Source of the DNA: JBBIND01 sp037444075 | GTDB taxonomy: Bacteria; Acidobacteriota; Terriglobia; Bryobacterales; Bryobacteraceae | NCBI GenBank assembly: GCA_037444075.1 | Contig: JBBIND010000011.1 | Location: forward strand, 11,107-75,106 | Direction of reading: 5' to 3' | Length of the DNA stretch: 64,000 nucleotides | In this document: positions 50,422 to 58,079 of the stretch, piece after piece | Layout: each line of letters starts with the position of its first letter | Numbering within the stretch: position 1 is the stretch's first letter | Notes under the pieces: generated by a model | Database searches by the model: none | The model's input: the letters and a program-made list of their open reading frames with translations, nothing else | Told to the model about the DNA's origin: nothing | Translations under genes and position numbers: made by a program

Positions 50422-51660
50422 TCACTCGTAGCGCAAGGCCTCGGCAGGCGCGATGCGCGTGGCGCTGCGCGCCGGATAGAGCGTGGCCAGGAAACTGACC
50501 AGCAGCGCTACCGCAGGGACCCAGAGTCCGTCCACCCAGCGCGGCTCGAAGGGAACGAAACTGAGCGAGTAGACTTCCTCATCCAGCCGTACCCAGCGGT
50601 AGTGGTCCGCCAGGAAACTCAGTATGTAGCCGGCGCACAGCCCGATGACCGAACCCACCGCGCCAATCAGCACGCCCTGAAGCATGAAGATCTTGCGGAT
50701 TTGCTCGCGCCGGGTGCCCATCGACATCAGGATGGCGATGTCGCGGTGCTTTTCCATCACCATCATGACGAGCGTAATGAGGATGTTCAGAGCTGCTATC
50801 AACTGAATCAGCCCAATCGTGATCACCGTGACCACGCGCTCCATGCGCAGCGCATTCAACAACTGGCGGTTCTGCTCCATCCAATGAGTGGCAGCCAGTC
50901 CCGGCGGCGCCAGCGCCTCGGCGGCATGCGCCACCGCGGCAGCCTGATGGATGTCATCCAGGCGCATCTCGACGGCGTTCACCACGTCTTCCAGGGACAA
51001 CACTCTCTGCACCTGGTCCAGGGAAGCGAACGCCCACGCTGAGTCGAGTTCAAAGAAACCCGATTCGAACAGCCCCGCCACGCGGAAGCGATAGTAGCCG
51101 GGACGCGGACCGAAGGGCGTCAATTCGCCCTGCGGACTGATCACCGTGACCACGTCGCCCGTACGCATGCCCACTGACTCGGCGAGCCTCGAACCCAGGA
51201 TGATCCCCGCCATCCCGGACTTCGGGGCCAATGTGTCGAGCGATCCGGCTTTCAGCGCGCGCAACGCCACGGGCAGCTGATCCGCGCCGCCGCCCATCTG
51301 AATGCCCTTGATCACGCCGCCGGAAGAATGCAGCGGGCCGCTGAAGAAAACGTGTCCATACAGGCTCGGCTCCGCCGCCTCGACGTGAGGCAGGCTCCGC
51401 ACGCTCTTGAGCAGTTGCTCGTAGTTCTCGATGCCGGCCGCAGGTTCCTTTTCGAGCAGGGTTACGTGGGCGGTAGCGCCGAGCAGGCTGCGTTGCAGGG
51501 TGTTGCGGAAGCCGTTGTTGATGGCGAGAGCGATAATCAGCGCCATGACGCCGGCGGCCACGCCCAAAACGGAGATGGCGGTGATGAGCGAAATGACCGC
51601 CTGCTTCCGCTTGGCCTTCAAATAGCGCAGCGCGATGAACAGTTCGAAACGCTTCAACAC
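50422..51660 (-). CDS. ABC transporter permease, LolC/LolE type
   Basis: The 412-residue protein begins MLKRFELFIALRYLKAKRKQ and has an N-terminal membrane helix (LITAISVLGVAAGVMALIIA), a large periplasmic region (residues ~45-265) and three C-terminal helices (GLIQLIAALNILITLVMMVM, GAVGSVIGLCAGYILSFLAD, PAVALLVSFLATLYPARSAT) with the FtsX-type ending RIAPAEALRYE. LolC/E proteins release lipoproteins from the inner membrane together with the ATPase LolD. The GTG at 51660 is 6 bases after the lysS stop. A lolD gene is not present in the window. Confidence 0.9.
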   Translation of the reverse strand: MLKRFELFIALRYLKAKRKQAVISLITAISVLGVAAGVMALIIALAINNGFRNTLQRSLLGATAHVTLLEKEPAAGIENYEQLLKSVRSLPHVEAAEPSLYGHVFFSGPLHSSGGVIKGIQMGGGADQLPVALRALKAGSLDTLAPKSGMAGIILGSRLAESVGMRTGDVVTVISPQGELTPFGPRPGYYRFRVAGLFESGFFELDSAWAFASLDQVQRVLSLEDVVNAVEMRLDDIHQAAAVAHAAEALAPPGLAATHWMEQNRQLLNALRMERVVTVITIGLIQLIAALNILITLVMMVMEKHRDIAILMSMGTRREQIRKIFMLQGVLIGAVGSVIGLCAGYILSFLADHYRWVRLDEEVYSLSFVPFEPRWVDGLWVPAVALLVSFLATLYPARSATRIAPAEALRYE

Positions 51661-51666
51661 TGTGGC

Positions 51667-53169
51667 CTAGGTCTCCAGGCGGCGCAGCCGTTCGGCGAGG
51701 CCGATGGGCCCCTCGGGGCGCAGCAAGGGGAAGAGGATGACATCGCGGATGGATCGGGAGTTCGTCAGGATCATCGCGAGCCTATCGATGCCGATGCCTT
51801 CACCTCCGGTTGGCGACAGCCCGAAGCACATGGCGCGCAGATAGTCCTCGTCCATCTGGTGGGCCTCTTCGTCGCCGCGCTCGCGCAGGGCAAGCTGCGT
51901 TTCGAAACGCCGGCGCTGCTCCCGCGGGTCGTTCAACTCGGTGTAGGCGTTGCCGATTTCCATGCCGGCGGCATAGATCTCAAACCTCTCCACCATGCCC
52001 GGCTCGTCAGGCTTCGTCTTCGAAAGCGGCGAGGTCTCGACCGGGTAGTCGAAGATGATGGTGGGCTGAATCAGGTGGGGTTCGGCGACGCGCTCGAACA
52101 AATCCACCAGTGCTTCTCCTGCCGTTGCTCTGGTGGACTGCCGTCCCAGCCAGACGGCATCCCGCAACTGGTCCTGCGACGGTTTGTCAGCGCCACGCCA
52201 GTACTCCACCACGGCGTCCCTCATGCTCAGCCGGCGGATATTGCCAAAATCCAGTTGTTGCCCCTGGTACTCCACCACGGCTGAACCGGTGGCATCAATC
52301 GCCGTTTGCCGCAGCAACTCGCAGGACAGGTCCATCAGCCCCTGGTAATCCGTGTATGCCTGATAAAACTCCAGCATGGTGAATTCAGGGTTGTGCTGGG
52401 AAGAGATGCCTTCGTTGCGGAAATTCCGGTTGATTTCATAGACGCGCTCTAACCCGCCCACCACGAGCCGCTTCAAGTAAAGTTCGGGAGCGATGCGGAG
52501 GTAGAGATCCATGTCCAGCGTGTTGTGGTGCGTGATGAATGGCCTCGCCGTGGCGCCTCCGTACAGAGGCTGCATCATGGGCGTCTCCACTTCCAGGAAG
52601 CCGCGTTCATCCAGTTGACGCCGGAGTGAGGCAATGATCCTGGCGCGCGTCGTGAATACTTTGTGTGTTTCAGGACTGGCGATCAAATCCAGGTAACGCT
52701 GCCGGTAGCGCGTCTCGACATCTTCGAGACCGTGCCATTTTTCGGGCATATTCAGCAGCGTCTTCGAAAGGAAATGCAGGCGGTCCACATGCACGCTGAG
52801 TTCGCCGGTTCGCGTGCGGAACAAGTAGCCTTCCGCTCCGATGATATCGCCCAGGTCCAGCAACTGGAAAAGATCCCAGTCCTTTTCGGTTACGGCGTCC
52901 TTGCGGACGTAGATCTGTAGGCGCTCGCCAGTCTGCGAAAGATGGGCGAAACCTGCCTTGCCCATGCGCCGAATGGTATGGATGCGGCCACAAATGCGGA
53001 CATCCACGCGAGTGTTCAGGTCCTCTGAGCTGCTTTGGCTGTACCGGCCAAGGATGTCTCCGATGGTGTGGGTGAAGTCGTACCGGTGTCCGTATGCTTT
53101 GAACCCAAGCTCCTCGATGCGGCGCGCGCTTTCCAGGCGCTGGGCCAGCAATTGCTCTTCAAGCGACAA
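51667..53169 (-). CDS. lysS: Lysine-tRNA ligase (class II)
   Basis: The 500-residue protein has the N-terminal OB-fold anticodon-binding domain (VRICGRIHTIRRMGKAGFAH) and the class II core: VETPMMQPLYGGATARPFIT (motif 1 region), YLRIAPELYLKRLVVGGLER, YEINRNFRNEGISSQHNPEF (motif 2) and GEGIGIDRLAMILTNSRSIR (motif 3). It charges tRNA-Lys. The start is TTG at 53169 with GAGGAG a few bases upstream. It is divergent from the glycosyltransferase gene across 36 bases, which share one -10-like element. Confidence 0.96.
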   Translation of the reverse strand: MSLEEQLLAQRLESARRIEELGFKAYGHRYDFTHTIGDILGRYSQSSSEDLNTRVDVRICGRIHTIRRMGKAGFAHLSQTGERLQIYVRKDAVTEKDWDLFQLLDLGDIIGAEGYLFRTRTGELSVHVDRLHFLSKTLLNMPEKWHGLEDVETRYRQRYLDLIASPETHKVFTTRARIIASLRRQLDERGFLEVETPMMQPLYGGATARPFITHHNTLDMDLYLRIAPELYLKRLVVGGLERVYEINRNFRNEGISSQHNPEFTMLEFYQAYTDYQGLMDLSCELLRQTAIDATGSAVVEYQGQQLDFGNIRRLSMRDAVVEYWRGADKPSQDQLRDAVWLGRQSTRATAGEALVDLFERVAEPHLIQPTIIFDYPVETSPLSKTKPDEPGMVERFEIYAAGMEIGNAYTELNDPREQRRRFETQLALRERGDEEAHQMDEDYLRAMCFGLSPTGGEGIGIDRLAMILTNSRSIRDVILFPLLRPEGPIGLAERLRRLET

Positions 53170-53190
53170 TAGATTCTCCTCGGAAACAGC

Positions 53191-53200
53191 TATTATAATT
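53191..53200. promoter_or_regulatory. Overlapping -10 elements for lysS and the glycosyltransferase gene
   Basis: TATTATAATT contains TATAAT on the plus strand (53194-53199) and on the minus strand (53192-53197). The plus-strand copy ends 6 bases before the TTG of the glycosyltransferase gene; the minus-strand copy gives lysS a leader of about 15 bases with its GAGGAG. No good -35 is seen on either side. Confidence 0.55.
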
Positions 53201-53205
53201 GACCC

Positions 53206-53934
53206 TTGAACAGCATCTCCGTTGTTATCCCCGCCTATAATGAAGAGCAGCGTTTGCCAGTCACTTTAGGGAAAGTGACGGAGTACCTGTGTGCACGGAA
53301 GTGGACCTTCAGCGAAACCATCGTCGTCGACGACGGCTCCTCCGATGGTACTGCCCAATTGGTCTGGCGGCTCTCCAAGGCTGACCCGTCCATCCGCTTG
53401 ATCCAGAACCCGGGGAATCGCGGCAAGGGCTATTCAGTCCGCAACGGTGTTTTAGCGGCGCGCGCCGATTGGATTCTCTTCACGGACGCAGACCTGTCCG
53501 CGCCCATTGAGGAACTGGACAAGCTCTTCGCCGGGATTCGGCAGCAGGAGGCTCGCATAGCGATCGGCTCACGGGCCCTGGACCGCTCCCTCATAGGGAT
53601 TCACCAGTCGTTCTTCAGGGAGCAGGCAGGGCGCGTGTTCAACACCTTCGTACGGCTGATGACGGGACTGCCGTTTTGGGACACGCAGTGCGGCTTCAAA
53701 CTTTTCGAGTCTCAGGCGGCGCGGGAGGTGTTTGGCCGCCAGGAACTGGAGGGATTCGGCTTTGATGTCGAAATCCTGTTCATTGCGCGGTTGCTAGGCT
53801 ACCGGACAGTCGAAGTCCCCGTCCGCTGGAATCACTCCGAAGGCACCAAGGTACGCATGCTCAGCGACAGCCTGAACATGTTCCTTGACCTGATCCGAAT
53901 CCGCATCAACCAGATCCGCGGCCGCTACCGCTGA
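53206..53934 (+). CDS. Family 2 glycosyltransferase, dolichyl/polyprenyl-phosphate sugar transferase type
   Basis: The 242-residue protein is a GT-A glycosyltransferase: SVVIPAYNEEQRLPVTL, IVVDDGSSDGTA, NRGKGYSVRNGVLAARADWI and the metal-binding LFTDADLSAP. The C-terminal half (FVRLMTGLPFWDTQCGFKLF, FGFDVEILFIARLLGYRTVE, VPVRWNHSEGTKV) matches the DPG/ALG5-like branch, which transfers glucose or mannose from a nucleotide sugar to polyprenyl phosphate at the membrane. It lacks C-terminal membrane helices. The start is TTG at 53206; no ribosome binding site is visible and the -10 element lies 6 bases before it. It supplies lipid-linked sugar for envelope glycans. Confidence 0.9.
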   Translation: MNSISVVIPAYNEEQRLPVTLGKVTEYLCARKWTFSETIVVDDGSSDGTAQLVWRLSKADPSIRLIQNPGNRGKGYSVRNGVLAARADWILFTDADLSAPIEELDKLFAGIRQQEARIAIGSRALDRSLIGIHQSFFREQAGRVFNTFVRLMTGLPFWDTQCGFKLFESQAAREVFGRQELEGFGFDVEILFIARLLGYRTVEVPVRWNHSEGTKVRMLSDSLNMFLDLIRIRINQIRGRYR

Positions 53935-53938
53935 TCGT

Positions 53939-54649
53939 TTAACGTCTCACCAGGACTTCCCTCAAGTGGTCCCTAGTCAGGAAGAACTTGACGGAGTGAT
54001 ACGCTGCAAACAGCTTCTCGATGCCCCGGTTGTTGAAAAACAGCGGCGGACGGCGCCGGTTGCCGCGCGGATAGAGCACAAGCGAGCTGGCATCCCCAAT
54101 GCGATACGAGTACGAGGGCACTGTAGCCAGCTTTTCGTCGGCGTGGAAAAAGGCCAGCAGGCACGCCTGAGGCTTCAGAACTGCGTGAATCCGTTGCACC
54201 GCCGAAGACAACAAAGGATCCGGCAGGAACTGTAGCGCATCCCAGGCCAGAATGCCATCCAGACTGCGTTCCGGGAAGTTCAGGCACTCGCGGAGAAGGC
54301 TGTTTTCGAGCGCGGTCTCACCCCCTTCCGCCGTATCCAGCCAGGCATCGAGGGTTCTCAGGAAATCCGCTGAATGCAGGCGGTGGCCGCGGCTGGTAAG
54401 GAAGTTGACGTTTTGCTGGCTCACTCCCCCCAAGTCGAGGATGGACAAGCCTGTTGCGCCGGCAATGGAGGCACAAAACTGATCGAGCCCGTGGCTGTGC
54501 CGCGTCTGATGCGGAGACGCAGTCTGTGCGGGCTCCGTCACAGCAGGCTGGACAGAGGGCATTGGCTTAGGCGCCTGCGCCGCCTGTGGCGCGCGTGGCG
54601 GGCCTAAACCGACGCTTCTCAAAAAATCCCGCAAGCGTTCAGACCACAA
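53939..54649 (-). CDS. Methyltransferase-like protein with proline-rich linker
   Basis: A 236-residue protein. Residues ~18-50 are a Pro/Ala/Gln-rich linker. The rest resembles a class I SAM-dependent methyltransferase: LSILDLGGVSQQNVNFLTSR (motif I in altered form), LNFPERSLDGILAWDALQF (motif IV-like), and AVLKPQACLLAFFHADE. The glycine-rich loop is weaker than in active enzymes, and the substrate is unknown. It lies 62 bases downstream of the bactofilin gene on the same strand, so the two may be co-expressed and linked to the cell envelope. It is convergent with the glycosyltransferase gene (4 bases between stops). Confidence 0.6.
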   Translation of the reverse strand: MWSERLRDFLRSVGLGPPRAPQAAQAPKPMPSVQPAVTEPAQTASPHQTRHSHGLDQFCASIAGATGLSILDLGGVSQQNVNFLTSRGHRLHSADFLRTLDAWLDTAEGGETALENSLLRECLNFPERSLDGILAWDALQFLPDPLLSSAVQRIHAVLKPQACLLAFFHADEKLATVPSYSYRIGDASSLVLYPRGNRRRPPLFFNNRGIEKLFAAYHSVKFFLTRDHLREVLVRR

Positions 54650-54711
54650 GCAGTGTTTGCTCCCCCTGCCAGTTGCCCGATTCGACGCCTGTCAAAGCGC
54701 CTCCCGCCCCG

Positions 54712-55278
54712 TCAGCGTTTCGTCTCCGGCGGACTTCCGGAAATCATGGCGGCCGCCGGCGGCGCCTGGGCGGGGGACGCCACAGGAGCGGCCGCGGGTT
54801 TCGGCGCAACGGCCGGACGCGCGACTTCGGGCTTCAAGATATCGATGCTGCCTTTGAAGTAGGCCCCGTCCTCGATGACGATACGAGCCGTCTTGATGTC
54901 GCCTACCAGCTTGGCGTCTTTGCGTATGTCGATCTTGTCGCCGGCTTCCACGTTGCCGTGGACGGTGCCCAGAACCACGATTTCCCTGGCCTTGACGGCA
55001 GCCTGCACCTTGCCGTTGGGACCAACCGTGAGACGGTGTTCCTGGACCTCAATGTTGCCCTCGACTTCGCCGTCGACGTAGAGGTCCTCGCGTCCGTAAA
55101 TCTGGCCCTTCACCACAACCGACTTGCCGATGGAGGCGGCGTTGCGGCCCGGTTCGCTATCGTATGCTCGAGTAGGAATCGTGCTCATAGGTATGCCTTC
55201 CCTGCTAAGTTCCGCTGAAGTGGGGGGTTGATGCGCGAATCGGGGCGCGGGCTCCTCTTCCTTCTTACGAGTCCACAT
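54712..55278 (-). CDS. Bactofilin
   Basis: The 188-residue protein has a ~45-residue unstructured N-terminus, the bactofilin beta-helix core (SIGKSVVVKGQIYGREDLYV, DGEVEGNIEVQEHRLTVGPN, GKVQAAVKAREIVVLGTVHG, NVEAGDKIDIRKDAKLVGDI, IEDGAYFKGSIDI) and a Pro/Ala-rich C-terminus. Bactofilins polymerise into cytoskeletal filaments that organise envelope growth, stalks or polar structures. The ATG at 55278 is preferred to the TTG two codons earlier because GGAGGG lies 8 bases upstream. It precedes the methyltransferase-like gene. Conserved core repeats of ~18 residues are evident. Confidence 0.93.
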   Translation of the reverse strand: MWTRKKEEEPAPRFAHQPPTSAELSREGIPMSTIPTRAYDSEPGRNAASIGKSVVVKGQIYGREDLYVDGEVEGNIEVQEHRLTVGPNGKVQAAVKAREIVVLGTVHGNVEAGDKIDIRKDAKLVGDIKTARIVIEDGAYFKGSIDILKPEVARPAVAPKPAAAPVASPAQAPPAAAMISGSPPETKR

Positions 55279-55502
55279 TTCCAAGCCCTCCTAACCTGGC
55301 CTGCGGGCTTCGAACCATGACATGGTTCTCACCCTGATGAAGTTTCCATGCTACAAAGGAAGCCGCCGAAAATCAAACCAGCATGCCTGGACGGCTCCGC
55401 CAGCGAGCGCAAGAAACTGCTTCTACGGCGCGTGCGCCGACGCTCAAGCCAAGGTTGCCAGGGCCGCGCGGACCTGTTCGCCAGGCCCGCGCGCCAGTGG
55501 GT

Positions 55503-56131
55503 TCACCAAACCAAACGCAACGCCAACTGCGTGCTGCGGGCCAGGTTCGCCTGGCTCGTGATGCGGCCGATGGTGGCCTGGTCGCGCGTCAACGAAGCGC
55601 TCATGAACTGGGCCGGCACGAAGTTCAGGGGCCGGTTGATTTGCATGTGGACCCCGTGGTTGTAAATGTAGCCGACCTCAACGACAGAATTGCCCGGCTG
55701 TTCGTGTTGGATATCCAGATTCCACCGGATGCTGTTGCCGGTTTGGACCTCGTTTGAGAAGTAGCCGACACCTCGTCCAAGATTGGTGGCAATCCCCTGG
55801 GAGGAGCCCACCGGGAGTTGGATGCCATCCGGGAAGGGATTCGCGATACGTGCGTGGGGAGTCAAACCTCCGTCCAGTGTCGACACCACCGGCGTGGTCT
55901 GCTCGCCTCTGGCATCCACGGTTGTTCCTTCGTATTTCAGAGCGGGTTCTTTATGGTCAACCCTGACGATGACGCTTTGCGGGCTGAGTCGCTTGCCCCA
56001 CTTGGACTTCTGGACATTCAGTTCCCACGTCCCCGTGAGGTTGCCGACCGGTTCCTGGCAGATGCCGGCAGAAACACCGACAAAGGCCAGACTGGCGACA
56101 TAAGCAAGCCTGTGCAGAGTTTCCTCCTCAT
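55503..56131 (-). pseudogene. Chimeric remnant: secreted lipocalin-like domain joined to pieces of a TonB-type barrel
   Basis: From the ATG at 56131 the frame MRRKLCTGLLMS soon ends at a stop, but another frame continues without ATG/GTG/TTG: AYVASLAFVGVSAGICQE (signal-like), then LTGTWELNVQKSKWG and IVRVDHKEPALKYEGTTVDA, which I recognise as a small secreted acidobacterial domain. At about residue 'STLDGG' it changes to mid-barrel TonB-receptor sequence (ANPFPDGIQLPVGSSQGIAT, NLGRGVGYFSNEV, IRWNLDIQHEQPGNSVVEVG, NRPLNFVPAQF), and after 'RDQAT' to a receptor C-terminus (IGRITSQANLARSTQLALRL). So three pieces are fused in one open frame with large parts missing. Family recognition is from memory; the frame change and fusion are directly visible. 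Confidence 0.65.
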
Positions 56132-56244
56132 CTTCCGATGCGATGGTGCGCCCAAGTTAGGGGCCAGTCAAGCTGAATCGGAACGAAGGAGTCCGGCGCA
56201 AAACCGGCGCGGGAAGCGCTGTATTCGACCGGGTTGGCGGCAGC

Positions 56245-56736
56245 CTATTCTGATCCAAGGTGCCCGACGGCGAAGTCCGGTCCGATAAGCCAACGAAGAA
56301 ATCCATCCGGTTCTTTCGACCGCAAGGGCAACTCGATGCAGGCCATGCTGGCAGGCTGGAAGTGCAACGGCAATTCACGCAACCGTAGCAGGAAGGCGAT
56401 AAACGTGCTCAACAGCGGTTCATGCCCCACGCAAAGAACCTGCCGGTGCTTGTTGAGCGGCTGCAGTTCGCTCCACAGCTCCGCGGTTGAAGCGCCCGGC
56501 AGCAGCGCCTCCTTCTGCGGGATGTCGCCGCCGTACCCTAGCAGCGTGGCCGCCAGCCTGGCGGTCTGCTGCGCGCGCACCAGCGGGCTGCTGATGATTA
56601 TGTCCGGTTCAAGTCCGGCGAAACTGGCCAGTTCAAGTACCGAGTGAAGCCCGGGGAGCCCTGGCGCAGCCAGCGGGCGTTCTGCGTCTTTACCGCCTGG
56701 TTCCGCCAAGCCATGTCTCAGCAGGAAAAGCTGCAT
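56245..56736 (-). CDS. sixA: SixA-type phosphohistidine phosphatase
   Basis: The 163-residue protein belongs to the histidine phosphatase superfamily: MQLFLLRHGLAEPGG carries the catalytic RHG, IISSPLVRAQQTARL is the SPLxRAxQTA motif, and VLCVGHEPLLSTFIAFLL carries the second His. Its small size without the extra insertions fits SixA, which dephosphorylates phosphohistidine in signalling proteins. The ATG at 56736 is chosen over an in-frame upstream start. It is a single gene, divergent from the O-antigen ligase-like gene. The 100 bases before its stop partner hold no further gene. Confidence 0.88.
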   Translation of the reverse strand: MQLFLLRHGLAEPGGKDAERPLAAPGLPGLHSVLELASFAGLEPDIIISSPLVRAQQTARLAATLLGYGGDIPQKEALLPGASTAELWSELQPLNKHRQVLCVGHEPLLSTFIAFLLRLRELPLHFQPASMACIELPLRSKEPDGFLRWLIGPDFAVGHLGSE

Positions 56737-56814
56737 CCGTAGAGTGGTCCCCTTTGACCACATTCTGGCATACTGAGGATCTCTCTCCTAGTCAAATCAG
56801 CAAACGGAACGCAA

Positions 56815-58044
56815 ATGCAGTCGGAAAACGGAATCATGCAACGGTTGGCCTTCTGGTTGGCGCTGGGTTCGCCAGTGGCGGCGATCTTCTCCATCGCCGT
56901 CTCCCAAATCCTGCTGGCGCTAGCCTTGGCTGCGCTGCTGGTTTCCGGGTTGCCTTTGCGGTTTCCGCCTATCCGGCTGCCATTGGGACTGTTTGTGGCG
57001 GTGACGATTGTCTCGGCGGTGCTGGCGGAGAACCCCGCCGCCACACGGCCGCAATTGCGGAAGTTCTTCATCTTCCTGGCTTTACTGGTTGTCTATAGCG
57101 CATTCCGGGAACTGGCTCAAGTCCGCTACCTGGTTTACGCCTGGGGCGGGGCAGCCACGCTGGCCGCGGCTCGGGCCTTCATGCAGTTGAACGATCGTCT
57201 CGGCGAGGCCCGGAGGCTTGGTAAAGGATTCTACGAGCACTACATCGCCGACCGCATCAGCGGCTTCATGAGCCACTGGATGACCTTTGCCGGCGAACAG
57301 ATGATTGTGCTCATGATGTTGGCGGCCTTCATATTGTTCTACAAGCGCCGCCGAGGAGCCCACTGGTTTTGGATCGTTTGCGCGGCCGCCATTTCGGCCT
57401 CCATCGTGCTGAACTTCACCCGCGGCGTATGGATAGCGACGGCGGCGGGCGCGGTTTACCTGCTGTGGTCCTGGAAGAGGTGGACGGTTCTGCTGCTGCC
57501 CCTGGCGCTGGTGGCGGGGCTTTGGCTGGGTCCGCAAGCAGTGCGTACGCGCGCCTTGTCGACGCTGAAGCCGAGCGGTGACCTGGACTCCAACCAGCAC
57601 AGAATCGTCACCTGGCGCACCGGCTGGAACATGATCCGCGCGAAGCCGTTATTTGGCGTGGGACCGGAGCACGTGCGGACGCAGTTCGACCGGCACGTGC
57701 CGCCCGACGTACCCCGTCCGCTGCCTTCGGGCTGGTACGGACACCTGCACAACAACTACCTGCACTATGCGGCGGAACGCGGCGTGCCGGCGGTTCTCAT
57801 CCTGCTCTGGCTTTTCGGCAAGATGTTGTTTGACTTCCTGCGGGCGGTGAGAAAGCTGCCCGCGGAAGAGCATGAAGCCAGGTTCGTGCTGCACGGAGCC
57901 GTAGCTGTCCTGATTGCCGTGCTGGTGGAAGGCTTGTTTGAGCTCAACCTGGGCGATAGCGAAGTGCTGCTGATGTTCCTGGCAGCAGTCTCCTGCGGGT
58001 ATGTGGCCGTGGACCGCGCCAGACTGCCCGCTGCACAGCCCTGA
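56815..58044 (+). CDS. O-antigen ligase / polymerase family membrane protein (WaaL/Wzy type)
   Basis: A 409-residue protein with about ten membrane helices. The large periplasmic loop (residues ~250-320) carries WRTGWNMIRAKPLFGVGPEH and the family signature GHLHNNYLHYAAERGVPAVL, seen in WaaL ligases and Wzy polymerases. It would join or ligate polysaccharide units at the periplasmic face of the inner membrane. The ATG at 56815 is weakly preceded by GGAAC; an internal ATG at 56836 is also possible. It continues the envelope-glycan theme of the window. Confidence 0.87.
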   Translation: MQSENGIMQRLAFWLALGSPVAAIFSIAVSQILLALALAALLVSGLPLRFPPIRLPLGLFVAVTIVSAVLAENPAATRPQLRKFFIFLALLVVYSAFRELAQVRYLVYAWGGAATLAAARAFMQLNDRLGEARRLGKGFYEHYIADRISGFMSHWMTFAGEQMIVLMMLAAFILFYKRRRGAHWFWIVCAAAISASIVLNFTRGVWIATAAGAVYLLWSWKRWTVLLLPLALVAGLWLGPQAVRTRALSTLKPSGDLDSNQHRIVTWRTGWNMIRAKPLFGVGPEHVRTQFDRHVPPDVPRPLPSGWYGHLHNNYLHYAAERGVPAVLILLWLFGKMLFDFLRAVRKLPAEEHEARFVLHGAVAVLIAVLVEGLFELNLGDSEVLLMFLAAVSCGYVAVDRARLPAAQP

Positions 58045-58079
58045 GAAGGGTTGGTGGCGGCAGATTAGCGGAGGTCAAT

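Noticed and set aside
55295..55325. GGTTCGAA on the minus strand, resembling a tRNA T-loop
   Set aside because: The flanking bases do not form a T-stem, and no acceptor or anticodon stem can be built around it. No tRNA or rRNA gene was found in the window.
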